DNA of 64,000 bases from the NCBI GenBank assembly GCA_019234295.1, contig JAFALK010000017.1, positions 1 to 64,000 on the forward strand, written 5' to 3'. Below are positions 43,742-52,737 of this stretch, one piece after another. The notes below the pieces were generated by a model. It was given only the letters and a program-made list of their open reading frames with translations. It was not told where the DNA came from and made no database searches. The translations under genes were made by a program, and so were the position numbers. The DNA is from Roseateles sp. (GTDB lineage Bacteria; Pseudomonadota; Gammaproteobacteria; Burkholderiales; Burkholderiaceae_C). Numbering within the stretch: position 1 is the stretch's first letter; the number at the start of each line of letters is the position of its first letter.

Positions 43742-46700
43742 ATGAACGCCCCTCTGCCCCAACACATCCTGCGCGCGCTCGAAAACGTCACGCTGGACGA
43801 CAAGTACGGCCTCGACCACGGCCGCGCCTTCATGAGCGGCGTGCAGGCTCTGGTGCGCCTGCCCATGCTGCAGCGCGTGCGCGACCAGATAGCCGGGCTG
43901 AATACGGCCGGTTTCATCAGCGGCTATCGCGGCTCGCCGCTGGGCAGCTACGACCAGGCCCTGATGGCGGCCAAGAAGCACCTGGCCAAGCAGCACATCG
44001 TCTTCCAGCCGGGCGTGAACGAGGAGCTTGGCGCCACGGCCGTGTGGGGCTCGCAGCAGCTCGACCTCTTCCCCGAGAAGAACAAGTTCGATGGCGTCTT
44101 CGGCATGTGGTACGGCAAGGGCCCGGGTGTGGACCGCTGCATCGACGTGTTCAAGCACGCCAACATGGCCGGCACGGCCAAGCACGGCGGCGTGATCGCC
44201 ATCGCCGGTGACGACCACATCGCCAAGAGCTCCACCGCCGCGCACCAGAGCGACCACGTCTTCAAGGCGGTGGGCTTCCCGGTGTTCTTCCCGACGAGCG
44301 TGCAGGACATCCTCGACATGGGCCTGCACGCCTTCGCAATGAGCCGTTTCTCGGGTCTGTGGTCGGGCCTGAAGACGATTCAAGAGATCGTCGAGAGCTC
44401 AGCCTCGGTCAGCGTGGACCCGGACCGCGTGAACATCGTCCTGCCCGAGGACTTCGAGATGCCGCCCGGCGGCCTGCACATCCGCTGGCCCGATCCGCCA
44501 CTGGCGCAGGAAGCGCGGATGATGGATTACAAGTGGTACGCCGCCCTGGCCTACATTCGCGCCAACAAGCTCAACTACAACGTCATCGCCACGCCCAAGG
44601 ACCGCTTCGGCATCATCGCCAGCGGCAAGGCCTGGAACGATACCCGCCAGGCCCTGCACGACCTGGGCTTGGACGACGACACCTGCCGCCGCCTGGGCAT
44701 CCGGCTGCACAAGGTCAACGTCGTGTGGCCGCTGGAAGCCACCATCACGCGTGACTTCGCCACCGGCCTGCAGGAGATCCTCGTCGTCGAGGAAAAGCGC
44801 CAGATGATCGAGTACCAACTCAAGGAAGAGTTGTACGGCTGGCGGCCCGACGTGCGCCCCAATGTGATGGGCAAGTTCGATGAGATCGAAGGCGACCAGA
44901 CTGGCGGCGAATGGAGCGTGCCCAACCCGAGCAAGAACTGGCTGCTGCGCCCGCAGGCCGACCTCACGCCGGCCATCATCGCCCGCGCGATCGCCAAGCG
45001 CCTGAAGAAGCTCGGCGTGGATGCCGACGTGCAGGCCCGCCTCGATGCCCGCGTGGCCGTCATCGACGCCAAGGAGAACGCGCTCAAGGCCGAGGAGCAG
45101 ACCGCCGGCGGCGCCGACCGTACGCCCTGGTTCTGCAGCGGCTGCCCGCACAACACCAGCACCCGCGTACCCGAAGGCTCGCGCGCCGTGGGCGGCATCG
45201 GCTGCCACTACATGGTGACCTGGATGCCAGGCCGCAGTACGGCCACCTTCACGCAGATGGGCGGCGAGGGCGTGCCCTGGGTCGGCCAGTCGGCCTTCAC
45301 GAACGAGAAGCACATCTTCTCGAACCTGGGCGACGGCACCTACTTCCACAGCGGCATCCTGGCCATCCGCCAGAGCATCGCAGCAGGCGTGAACATCACC
45401 TACAAGATCCTCTACAACGACGCCGTCGCGATGACGGGCGGCCAGCAGGTCGGCGAGCGGCCGGAAGGGCACAGCGTCACGCAGATCATGAACAGTGTGA
45501 TCAGCGAAGGCGTGGCCAAGCTGGTGATCGTGACGGACGAGCCACAGAAGTACATGGGCCGCTCGCTGGCTCCGGGCGTCACGGTGCATCACCGTGACGA
45601 GCTCGACGCCCTCCAGCGCGAGTTCCGCGAGATCCCCGGCACCACCGCCATCATCTACGACCAGACCTGCGCCACCGAAAAGCGCCGCCGCCGCAAGCGC
45701 GGCAAGCTGGCCGATCCGGCCAAGCGCGTGATCATCAACGAACTGGTCTGCGAAGGCTGCGGCGATTGCTCCATCCAGTCGAACTGCCTCTCCGTGGAAC
45801 CGCTGGAGACGGACTTCGGCCGCAAGCGCCAGATCAACCAGAACACCTGCAACAAGGACTTCTCCTGCGTGAAGGGCTTCTGCCCGAGCTTCGTCACCGT
45901 CGAGGGTGGCCAGTTGAAGAAGGCCAAGGCCAAGCGCGTGTCGCCCTTCGACGCCAGCCTGGGCGCACTGCCAGAGCCCCAGGTGCCCGACGCCGCCGAG
46001 GCCTGGGGCATCGTCGTGGCTGGCGTGGGCGGCACGGGCGTGATCACCATCGGCCAGCTGTTGGGCATGGCGGCCCATCTCGAAGGCAAGGGCGTGATCA
46101 CTCAGGACGCGGCGGGCCTGGCACAGAAGGGCGGCAGCACCTGGAGCCACATCCAGATCGCCAACCGCGAGGAAGACATCCACTGCACCAAGGTCGGCAC
46201 GGCCGAGGCGCAGCTCGTGATCGCTTGCGACGCCATTGTGGCCGCCAACAAGAGCACGCTGGCTGTGATGCGCGAGGGCCAGACCTATGTGGCCCTGAAC
46301 ACGCATGCCTCACCCACGGCGGACCTCGTGAACAACGCCGACTGGTCCTTCCCCGGCACGGCCTGCGAGGCCGCGCTGGCCAAGGCCGTGGGCGCGCCGC
46401 AGCTCGGCGCCTTCGATGCGGAGGAAGTCGCCGTCAAGCTGATCGGCGACTCGCTGTACACCAACCCGCTGATGATGGGCTATGCCTGGCAGCAGGGCCG
46501 CATCCCGTTGTCCTATGCCGCCCTGATGCGCGCCATCGAGCTGAACAACGTCCAGATCGACAACAACAAGGCCGCCTTCGAATGGGGCCGCCGCTGCGCG
46601 CATGATCTGAAAAGCGTGCAGGCCCTGTTCGCGGCCGAGCAGGTGATCCAGTTCGTCAAGCGCCAGAGCCTTGACGAGATGATCGCCAAGCGCGTGGACT

Positions 46701-47293
46701 TTCTGACTGGCTACCAGAACGCAGCCTATGCGGGTGAGTACAAGGCCTTCGTCGAGAAGGTACGCGCCGCCGAGGCCAAGCTGGGCGGCGCCAAGCTCAG
46801 CGAGGCCGTGGCCCGCTACCTCTTCAAGCTGATGGCCTACAAGGACGAGTACGAAGTCGCGCGCCTGCATACCGACAAGACCTTCACGGACAAGATCGCG
46901 GCGCAGTTCGAGGGCGACTACAAGCTCGTGCACCATCTCGCGCCGCCACTGCTTGCCAAGAAGAACGACAAGGGCGAGCTGATCAAGCAGCAGATGGGCA
47001 GCTGGGTCCGCCCGGCCTTCGGCTTGCTCGCCAAGATGAAGGGCCTGCGCGGCACGGCGCTGGACATCTTCGGCTACACCGAGGAACGCCGGACCGAACG
47101 CGCCCTCATCCAGGAGTACCGCCAGAGCATCGACGCCCTGCTGTCCAAGGGCCTCACGGCCGAGAACCTGGGCCTGGCCTGCGACATCGCCCGCATCCCT
47201 GAGGAGATCCGCGGCTACGGCCATGTGAAGGAGCGCCACCTGAAGGCCGCCCGCAGCAAGTGGGCCGAGCTCATGAAGCGCTGGGGTAACTAA
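43742..47293 (+). CDS. Fused indolepyruvate:ferredoxin oxidoreductase (IorAB type)
   Basis: A 1183-residue single-chain 2-oxoacid oxidoreductase that decarboxylates aryl-pyruvates from aromatic amino acids to aryl-acetyl-CoA, passing electrons to ferredoxin. In order: N-terminal pyruvate-binding/TPP region ('GFISGYRGSPLGSYDQALM', 'AIAGDDHIAKSSTAAHQSD', 'TAFFCSGCPHN'-type motif seen as 'WFCSGCPHNTSTR'), Fe-S region ('VCEGCGDCSIQSNC', later 'CNKDFSCVKGFCPSF'), the gamma domain ('VAGVGGTGVITIGQLLGMAA'), and a C-terminal ~250-residue domain (DUF6537-like). Start MNAPLPQH. Divergent Lrp-type regulator upstream; an intrinsic terminator follows. Confidence 0.92.
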   Translation: MNAPLPQHILRALENVTLDDKYGLDHGRAFMSGVQALVRLPMLQRVRDQIAGLNTAGFISGYRGSPLGSYDQALMAAKKHLAKQHIVFQPGVNEELGATAVWGSQQLDLFPEKNKFDGVFGMWYGKGPGVDRCIDVFKHANMAGTAKHGGVIAIAGDDHIAKSSTAAHQSDHVFKAVGFPVFFPTSVQDILDMGLHAFAMSRFSGLWSGLKTIQEIVESSASVSVDPDRVNIVLPEDFEMPPGGLHIRWPDPPLAQEARMMDYKWYAALAYIRANKLNYNVIATPKDRFGIIASGKAWNDTRQALHDLGLDDDTCRRLGIRLHKVNVVWPLEATITRDFATGLQEILVVEEKRQMIEYQLKEELYGWRPDVRPNVMGKFDEIEGDQTGGEWSVPNPSKNWLLRPQADLTPAIIARAIAKRLKKLGVDADVQARLDARVAVIDAKENALKAEEQTAGGADRTPWFCSGCPHNTSTRVPEGSRAVGGIGCHYMVTWMPGRSTATFTQMGGEGVPWVGQSAFTNEKHIFSNLGDGTYFHSGILAIRQSIAAGVNITYKILYNDAVAMTGGQQVGERPEGHSVTQIMNSVISEGVAKLVIVTDEPQKYMGRSLAPGVTVHHRDELDALQREFREIPGTTAIIYDQTCATEKRRRRKRGKLADPAKRVIINELVCEGCGDCSIQSNCLSVEPLETDFGRKRQINQNTCNKDFSCVKGFCPSFVTVEGGQLKKAKAKRVSPFDASLGALPEPQVPDAAEAWGIVVAGVGGTGVITIGQLLGMAAHLEGKGVITQDAAGLAQKGGSTWSHIQIANREEDIHCTKVGTAEAQLVIACDAIVAANKSTLAVMREGQTYVALNTHASPTADLVNNADWSFPGTACEAALAKAVGAPQLGAFDAEEVAVKLIGDSLYTNPLMMGYAWQQGRIPLSYAALMRAIELNNVQIDNNKAAFEWGRRCAHDLKSVQALFAAEQVIQFVKRQSLDEMIAKRVDFLTGYQNAAYAGEYKAFVEKVRAAEAKLGGAKLSEAVARYLFKLMAYKDEYEVARLHTDKTFTDKIAAQFEGDYKLVHHLAPPLLAKKNDKGELIKQQMGSWVRPAFGLLAKMKGLRGTALDIFGYTEERRTERALIQEYRQSIDALLSKGLTAENLGLACDIARIPEEIRGYGHVKERHLKAARSKWAELMKRWGN

Positions 47294-47324
47294 TCACCTT
47301 CGCGGGTTAGCCTTAGGCGATGAA

Positions 47325-47361
47325 GACGGGCCGCAGCTGACACTGCGGCCCGTCGTCTTTT
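47325..47361 (+). terminator. Intrinsic terminator after iorAB-type gene
   Basis: GACGGGCCGCAG (47325-47336) and CTGCGGCCCGTC (47343-47354) form a perfect 12-bp stem with a 6-nt loop, followed by GTCTTTT. It lies 32 bp after the oxidoreductase stop and isolates that gene from the DUF2167 gene. Confidence 0.9.
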
Positions 47362-47372
47362 CAGGAGTCTCC

Positions 47373-48260
47373 ATGCGCGCTTTCGGCATCCTGGCCCTGC
47401 TGGGCCTGCTCGCCGCCCCCGCGTTCGCCGCCGACGAACCCTCGGGCCGGAACGAACTCAGTGAGCGCATCCGCCGCGCGGCCATCGACGGGCCCAAGGA
47501 CGTGCCCCTGGCCGGCCAGGCGCGCTTGCATCTGCCCGCGGGCAAGGTCTTCCTGCCGCAGCCCGAGGCCGGCGAAATGATGCGAGCCATGGGCAATCCG
47601 GGCGACTACAAGGACCTGCAAGGGCTCGTGCTGCCCAAGGCCGAGGGCGCCCCCTGGTTCGTGGTCGTGAGCTTCGAGAAGGCCGGCTATGTGAAGGACG
47701 ACGACGCCAAGGACTGGAAGGCCGATGAGTTGCTCTCCCGCTACCGCGACGGCACCGAGGCAGCGAACCAGGAGCGCAGCAAGATGGGCGTGACACCCAT
47801 CGAGATCGTCGGCTGGGCCGAGACGCCGAAGTACGACGCCGCCACGCACCGCCTGGTCTGGGCCATGAGCCTGCGCGACAAGGGCTCGACGGACACGGAC
47901 CAGGGCGTCAACTACAACACTTATGCCCTGGGCCGCGAGGGCTTCTTCACGCTCAACCTTGTCACCGGCCTCAAAGATCTACCGGCGCGAAAGGACGAGG
48001 CCCGCGACTTGCTGGCGGCGCTGGAGTTCGACGCCGGCAAGCGCTATGCCGACTTCAACTCCAGCACCGACCACGTAGCCGAGTACGGCCTCGCGGCTCT
48101 CGTGATCGGCGTAGGCGCCAAGAAGCTGGGTCTGCTGGCCATCGCCTTTGCATTCGTGGCGAAGTTCGCCAAGCTTGCCATCCTGGTGGTGGCCGGCGCT
48201 GGCGCCGCGGTGGCGAAGTTCTTCAAGCGCAAGCCGGAGACACCGCCTCCGCAGGCATGA
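47373..48260 (+). CDS. DUF2167 family membrane protein
   Basis: A 295-residue protein: signal peptide (1-19), a soluble extracytoplasmic domain (~20-225) with the DUF2167 pattern 'LPAGKVFLPQPEAGEMM', 'GWAETPKYDAATHRLVWAMSL', 'NYNTYALGREGFFTLNLV', and one or two C-terminal hydrophobic helices (~230-285) with a basic tail. AGGAG precedes the ATG. Function is unknown. Followed 7 bp later by an M50-type protease gene on the same strand. Confidence 0.85.
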   Translation: MRAFGILALLGLLAAPAFAADEPSGRNELSERIRRAAIDGPKDVPLAGQARLHLPAGKVFLPQPEAGEMMRAMGNPGDYKDLQGLVLPKAEGAPWFVVVSFEKAGYVKDDDAKDWKADELLSRYRDGTEAANQERSKMGVTPIEIVGWAETPKYDAATHRLVWAMSLRDKGSTDTDQGVNYNTYALGREGFFTLNLVTGLKDLPARKDEARDLLAALEFDAGKRYADFNSSTDHVAEYGLAALVIGVGAKKLGLLAIAFAFVAKFAKLAILVVAGAGAAVAKFFKRKPETPPPQA

Positions 48261-48267
48261 TGGCGGC

Positions 48268-48984
48268 ATGCTGAAGCTCCTGCTGCTCCTCCTCTCCGGC
48301 CTCAAGTTCGGCAAGCTGCTCACCACGGGCGGCACCATGCTGCTCTCGGTACTGGCCTACTCCTGGATCTACGGTTGGCGATACGCCCTCGGCTTCGTGG
48401 CCCTGCTCTTCGTCCACGAGATGGGCCACTACGTCGCCGCGCGGCACAAGGGCCTGGCCGTCGGTGCGCCGACCTTCATTCCCTTCGTCGGCGCCTGGAT
48501 TGAGATGAAGGAGCTCCCGCACGACGCGCAGACCGAGGCCTATGTCGGCCTGGCCGGGCCGCTGCTGGGCACGGTGGGTGCCCTGGCCTGCTACCTCCTG
48601 GCCCGCAACAATGGCTCCGAGCTGCTGCTTGCCATCTCCTACAGCGGCTTCTTCCTCAACCTCTTCAATCTGATCCCGCTCTCACCCTTCGACGGCGGGC
48701 GCATCACGGCCGTGCTTTCCCCGCGTATCTGGCTGCTCGGTGTGCCAATGCTGATGGCCCTGTTCGTCTGGCGGCCCAGTCCCATGCTCTTCCTGATCGC
48801 CTTGCTGGCCTGGCCGCAGGTGATCAAGGCCTGGAAATACCGCCACGACAGCCCGGAGGCGCAGACCTACTATGCAGTGCCGACGGCGGTGAAATGGGAG
48901 TACGGCACCTATTACGTGGCACTCGCCGCATTTCTCGCCGTGATGACGCACGATGTACACGAGATGCTGACGCCACCGCACTGA
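48268..48984 (+). CDS. Site-2 protease (M50) family membrane metalloprotease
   Basis: A 238-residue polytopic membrane protein. 'LLFVHEMGHYVAARHKG' is the HExxH zinc motif in a membrane helix and 'FNLIPLSPFDGGRI' the NxxPxxxxDG motif with the third ligand aspartate. No PDZ domain is present, so it is a minimal S2P-like enzyme. It follows the DUF2167 gene closely; a functional pair (substrate or partner) is possible. Confidence 0.9.
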   Translation: MLKLLLLLLSGLKFGKLLTTGGTMLLSVLAYSWIYGWRYALGFVALLFVHEMGHYVAARHKGLAVGAPTFIPFVGAWIEMKELPHDAQTEAYVGLAGPLLGTVGALACYLLARNNGSELLLAISYSGFFLNLFNLIPLSPFDGGRITAVLSPRIWLLGVPMLMALFVWRPSPMLFLIALLAWPQVIKAWKYRHDSPEAQTYYAVPTAVKWEYGTYYVALAAFLAVMTHDVHEMLTPPH

Positions 48985-49101
48985 GCGCGCGGTGGGCCGG
49001 CCGGCCTGGCATTCAAAACCCTTGAATCGTGGGGTCAAGCCCCGCGAACCAACGGGGCACTCCCTGGACCGCATACTGCGAACCAACGCCGAGACCCACA
49101 C

Positions 49102-49647
49102 ATGCAAACACCGACCCACACCGCCCGCTACAGCCCCGTCGCCATGGCCCTGCACTGGCTGCTGGCGCTGGCAATCATCGGTGCTTTCTGCGTGGGCCTG
49201 TACATGGCCGATCTGCCCTTCTCGATGGCACGGCTCAAGCTCTTCAACCAGCACAAATGGGCCGGCATCACGATCTTGGCACTCTCGGTGCTGCGCCTGC
49301 TCTGGCGCCTGTTCAACAAGCCGCCGGCCGACCTGCCGATGCCGAACTGGCAAGCCCGCGCCGCCCACCTGACGCACGGCCTGCTGTACGCGGCCTTTTT
49401 TGCCGTGCCGTTGTCGGGCTGGGCCTATTCCTCGGCCGCCGGTTTCCCCATCGTGTGGTTCGGCGTGCTGCCCCTGCCCGACCTCGTGGCACCCGACAAG
49501 GCCCTGGCCGAGACGCTCAAGCAGGCCCATCACCTGCTGGCCTTCGGGCTGGCAGCGCTGGTCGTGGCCCATGTGAGCGCTGCGCTCAAGCACCAGTTCA
49601 TCGACCGTGACGGCCTGATCCAGCGCATGCTGCCGGGCCGCCGATAG
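49102..49647 (+). CDS. Cytochrome b561 family protein
   Basis: A 181-residue four-helix membrane cytochrome b: 'YSPVAMALHWLLALAIIGAF', 'FNQHKWAGITIL', 'HGLLYAAFFAVPLSGWAYSSA' and 'KQAHHLLAFGLAALVVAHVSAALKHQFIDRDGLIQRML' supply the heme-ligand histidines and the typical C-terminus. It transfers electrons in the inner membrane. The gene leads into two yceI genes with short gaps, the familiar b561-YceI arrangement. Confidence 0.92.
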   Translation: MQTPTHTARYSPVAMALHWLLALAIIGAFCVGLYMADLPFSMARLKLFNQHKWAGITILALSVLRLLWRLFNKPPADLPMPNWQARAAHLTHGLLYAAFFAVPLSGWAYSSAAGFPIVWFGVLPLPDLVAPDKALAETLKQAHHLLAFGLAALVVAHVSAALKHQFIDRDGLIQRMLPGRR

Positions 49648-49661
49648 CCAAAGGAAGCCTC

Positions 49662-50207
49662 ATGAAGAACGTCGTCCTTGCGGCCCTGGCCGCCGTCACC
49701 CTGGCCGCGCAGGCCGCGCCGCAGCTGCAGGCCGCCCAAAGCGAGCTGCAGTTCAGCGCCAAGCAGATGGGCGTGCCCATCGAGGGCAAGTTCAAGCGCT
49801 TTGACGCCCAGCTCGTCTTCGATCCCAAGAAGCCCGAGGCCGGCAAGGTCAGCTTCACGATCGAGATGGGCAGCGCCACCCTGGGCGCGGCCGAATTCGA
49901 TGCCGAGCTCGTCAAGACGCCCTGGTTCAACGCGAAAGCCATGCCCCAGGCCAGCTTCGTGTCCACGGCCTTCAAGCCGGCCGGCCCGGGCAAGTTCGAG
50001 GTCGCCGGCAAGCTGACCATCAAGGGCGTGGCGCGCGATGTGGTCGTACCCGTGCAATTCACCCAATCGGGCGCCAACGCCACGGCCACCGGCCAGCTGG
50101 CGATCAAGCGGCTCGATTTCAAGATCGGCGAAGGCGAGTGGGCCGACACCTCGGTCGTCGCCAACGACGTTAACGTCAAGTTCAAGCTGGCCTTCACCGG
50201 CCTTTAA
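49662..50207 (+). CDS. YceI family periplasmic protein (copy 1)
   Basis: A 181-residue lipocalin-like protein with a signal peptide (1-18). 'SELQFSAKQMGVPIEGKFKRFDAQLVFDPKKPEAGKVSFTIEMGS' and 'KLTIKGVARDVVVPVQF' match YceI, a beta-barrel that binds polyprenoid chains. It is 14 bp after the cytochrome b561 gene and likely carries a quinone-like or isoprenoid molecule used with it. Confidence 0.93.
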   Translation: MKNVVLAALAAVTLAAQAAPQLQAAQSELQFSAKQMGVPIEGKFKRFDAQLVFDPKKPEAGKVSFTIEMGSATLGAAEFDAELVKTPWFNAKAMPQASFVSTAFKPAGPGKFEVAGKLTIKGVARDVVVPVQFTQSGANATATGQLAIKRLDFKIGEGEWADTSVVANDVNVKFKLAFTGL

Positions 50208-50225
50208 CCCTGAGGAAGAAACCCC

Positions 50226-50792
50226 ATGAAGAAGACCCTGTTCGCACTGGCACTGGCCGCTGCCGGCCTGGCCCACGCCGAGACCGCCACCTACGCCATC
50301 GACCCGACGCACACCTATGTGACCTACGAGATCCAGCATTTCGGCACCTCGACCAACCGCGGCCGCTTCGACAAGAAGGAAGGTACCGTGCAGCTGGACA
50401 AGGCCGCCAAGACGGGCCGTGTGGAGGTCACCTTCGACCCCGCCAGCATCAACACCGGCTACGTCGCCATGGACACGCACGTGAAGAGCGCCGAAATCCT
50501 CGACGTCGAGCAGTTCCCCAAGGTGACCTTCGTCGGCGACAAGTTCACCTTCGATGGCGATAAGGTGGCTTCGGTCAGCGGCCAACTGACGATGAAGGGC
50601 AAGACCGGCCCCGTGACCCTCAAGGCGACGCACTTCAACTGCTACACCAACCCCATGCTCAAGCGTGAGGTCTGCGGCGGCGACTTCGAGACCGTGATCG
50701 ACCGCCCCTACTACGGCGTGGATTACGGCGTGGCCTACGGCTTCTCCAAGACCCTGAAGCTCGTCATCCAGGTCGAAGCCATCAAGCAGTAA
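50226..50792 (+). CDS. YceI family periplasmic protein (copy 2)
   Basis: A 188-residue paralogue of the previous gene product, with signal peptide (1-18) and 'YAIDPTHTYVTYEIQHFGTSTNRGRF', 'DTHVKSAEILDVEQFPKVTFVGD' and a C-terminal 'YYGVDYGVAYGFSKTLKLVIQVEA'. Two cysteines ('FNCYTNPMLKREVCGG') may form a disulfide. The start has a GAGGAAG ribosome binding site; an intrinsic terminator follows the stop. Confidence 0.94.
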   Translation: MKKTLFALALAAAGLAHAETATYAIDPTHTYVTYEIQHFGTSTNRGRFDKKEGTVQLDKAAKTGRVEVTFDPASINTGYVAMDTHVKSAEILDVEQFPKVTFVGDKFTFDGDKVASVSGQLTMKGKTGPVTLKATHFNCYTNPMLKREVCGGDFETVIDRPYYGVDYGVAYGFSKTLKLVIQVEAIKQ

Positions 50793-50808
50793 ACGCCTCC
50801 GCTCCCCC

Positions 50809-50837
50809 AGGAAAACCCGCTCCGAGCGGGTTTTCCT
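50809..50837 (+). terminator. Intrinsic terminator after yceI genes
   Basis: AGGAAAACCCGCT (50809-50821) and AGCGGGTTTTCCT (50825-50837) are perfect 13-bp arms with a 3-nt loop; the T-tract is the 3' arm itself. It closes the b561-yceI-yceI operon. Confidence 0.9.
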
Positions 50838-50959
50838 GTTTCTGGCCGCCCGGTCGTCCGCTGCCACTGCAGTTCATCCCCTTGTGGCGACGGCGCATCG
50901 CCCGGGCAGCGCAGCACTTCGGGAGCCTGCGTACAGTGCGCAGCAAAGAGAGGTTTCCC

Positions 50960-52336
50960 ATGTCCGGCGCAGCACCCCAGCCCCCGATCACCCCCCCGAC
51001 AGGCCCGACGCCCTATGAGCGCTGGCAGGCTTTTTCGTCCGCGGCCGTTCGTTTCTTCCACTTCTACGCCAGCTGGCTGGTCTCGATCACCTGGAAGCGC
51101 TTCACGCTGCTGGCCCTGGCCCTGATCATTGGCGCCAACATTGCGCAGAAGCTGCCGCCGTTCAGCTGGAAGATCTCCGACGACATGGTCTTCGAAGAGA
51201 ACTCGGAGCCGCCGGCCACGCCCGAGCGCAAACACAAGATCAAGCCCGCCATTTCGCTGGACAAGCCAATCCACTACGAAGTGACCATCGACGACAAGGG
51301 CATCCGCATCGCCCCGCGTCCGGAGCCCGGTGCTGCTTCCAGCGCGGCCAGCAGCGCCGCGTCGTCGGCCGCCTCCGACAGCGAGCTGCCCTCCATCAGC
51401 GTCAAGCTCCCGCCGGCCGACGCCGAGCGCGCCAAGGAAGAACTCCAGCGCGCCGCCGACGAGGTTCGCCAGCAATTCGAGGACCAGATCAAGGAAGCCA
51501 CCGAAGACGCCCGCCGAGCGGCCGAGGACGCCAGCCGCGAGGTCGCCCGCCAGCCCCGTATGCGCCACCAGATCGTCCGCATCGGCGACCCGCTGGACCA
51601 GATCGCCGTGTTCTGGGTGCTGGCCTCCATCATCATCAAGGCCACCTACAAGGGCCGCATCGTGGCCGAGAAAAAGGCCGCGCAGGCGACGGAGACGGCC
51701 GAGGCCGAGTCGCTGCGCCGCCAGGTCGTCGAGGCCCGCATGGCCGCCATGCAGGCCCAGGTGGAGCCGCACTTCCTGTTCAACACCCTCGCCTCGATCG
51801 ATCACCTGATCGAGACCGATCCGGCCCGCGCCTCGATGATGCAGAAGAACCTGATCGCCCTGCTGCGCGCCTCCATGCCCACCATGCGCGAGGCCAATGC
51901 CAGCGGCGTGCGCGACCTGGGCCGCGAGCTGGCCGTGATCCGTCCCTACCTCGAGATCCTGAAGGTGCGCATGGAAGAGCGGCTGCAGACCACCATCGAC
52001 GTACCCGAGGGCCTGTACTCGGCCGAGTTCCCGCCCATGATGATCCAGAGCCTGGTCGAGAACGCCATCAAGCATGGCCTGGAGCCCAAGGCCGAAGGCG
52101 GCAGCCTGACCGTGAAGGCCGAGGTCAATCACGGCAAGCTCGTGGTGAGCGTGGCCGACACCGGCCTGGGCTTCGGCCGCGCCGCCACCGCCGGCACCGG
52201 CGTGGGTCTGGCCAATATCCGCGAGCGCCTGAACCTGCTGTACGGCGGCAAGGCCTCGGTCACGGTGGCCGAGAACCAGCCCAGCGGCACCCGCGTCACC
52301 ATCACCGTGCCCTACATCGCCAAGGAGACCGCATGA
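50960..52336 (+). CDS. LytS-type sensor histidine kinase with periplasmic coiled-coil domain
   Basis: A 458-residue His_kinase-family sensor. A first transmembrane helix (about 45-65) precedes an extracytoplasmic region (~70-205) that contains an Ala/Ser repeat (ASSAASSAASSAAS), an acidic/basic coiled coil, then a second helix (~210-228). The kinase part has 'ARMAAMQAQVEPHFLFNTLASIDHLIE' with the phospho-acceptor histidine and a HATPase domain ('MMIQSLVENAIKHGLEPK', 'VADTGLGFG', 'GVGLANIRERLNLLYG'). The stop overlaps the next ATG. It pairs with the LytTR regulator two genes on. Confidence 0.9.
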   Translation: MSGAAPQPPITPPTGPTPYERWQAFSSAAVRFFHFYASWLVSITWKRFTLLALALIIGANIAQKLPPFSWKISDDMVFEENSEPPATPERKHKIKPAISLDKPIHYEVTIDDKGIRIAPRPEPGAASSAASSAASSAASDSELPSISVKLPPADAERAKEELQRAADEVRQQFEDQIKEATEDARRAAEDASREVARQPRMRHQIVRIGDPLDQIAVFWVLASIIIKATYKGRIVAEKKAAQATETAEAESLRRQVVEARMAAMQAQVEPHFLFNTLASIDHLIETDPARASMMQKNLIALLRASMPTMREANASGVRDLGRELAVIRPYLEILKVRMEERLQTTIDVPEGLYSAEFPPMMIQSLVENAIKHGLEPKAEGGSLTVKAEVNHGKLVVSVADTGLGFGRAATAGTGVGLANIRERLNLLYGGKASVTVAENQPSGTRVTITVPYIAKETA

Positions 52337-52737
52337 AAACCCTGTTCCGCCTCTTCATGGGCCTCGGCGTCGGCCTGGCCTTCCTGATGATCATCGGCTT
52401 CACCATTGCCCTGATGTCGGGCCATGCGCATGGCCTGTTCTCGCCAGACTTCGACATCAGCATCAATGGCGAGAGCCTGGACGTCGGCGACCTCATGGGC
52501 GGCTTCATCGGCCTGACCGTGGCCGCAACAGTGGTGCTGGTGCTGTGCGTGGTGCTGCCCCTGGTGCTGTTGCTCGCCATCGGCCTGCCCCTACTGATCG
52601 TGGGCGCCGTGCTGGCAGCCCTGGTAGCCGTGCTCTGCGGCGTGGGCGCTGCACTCGGCTCGCCGCTGATCCTCTTCGTGCTGCTCGTGATCTGGATGAT
52701 CAAACCGCGCAAGAAGGCAGTAGCATCCGCCGCATGA
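52333..52737 (+). CDS. Small membrane protein between sensor kinase and response regulator
   Basis: A 134-residue protein with a first helix (~7-30), a short exposed segment ('GLFSPDFDISINGESLDVGDLMGG') and two or three further hydrophobic helices to a basic C-terminus (KPRKKAVASAA). Overlaps both neighbours by ATGA junctions, so it is translated with the two-component pair. No family was recognised; a role as sensory or assembly partner of the kinase is inferred from position only. Confidence 0.75.
   Translation: MKTLFRLFMGLGVGLAFLMIIGFTIALMSGHAHGLFSPDFDISINGESLDVGDLMGGFIGLTVAATVVLVLCVVLPLVLLLAIGLPLLIVGAVLAALVAVLCGVGAALGSPLILFVLLVIWMIKPRKKAVASAA

Noticed and set aside
44399-46306. Long open frame antisense to the IorAB-type gene (635 codons)
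   Set aside because: It mirrors a gene with strong protein motifs; the antisense product is low-complexity (A, L, H, D, V) with no family. Such frames come from high GC at third positions.
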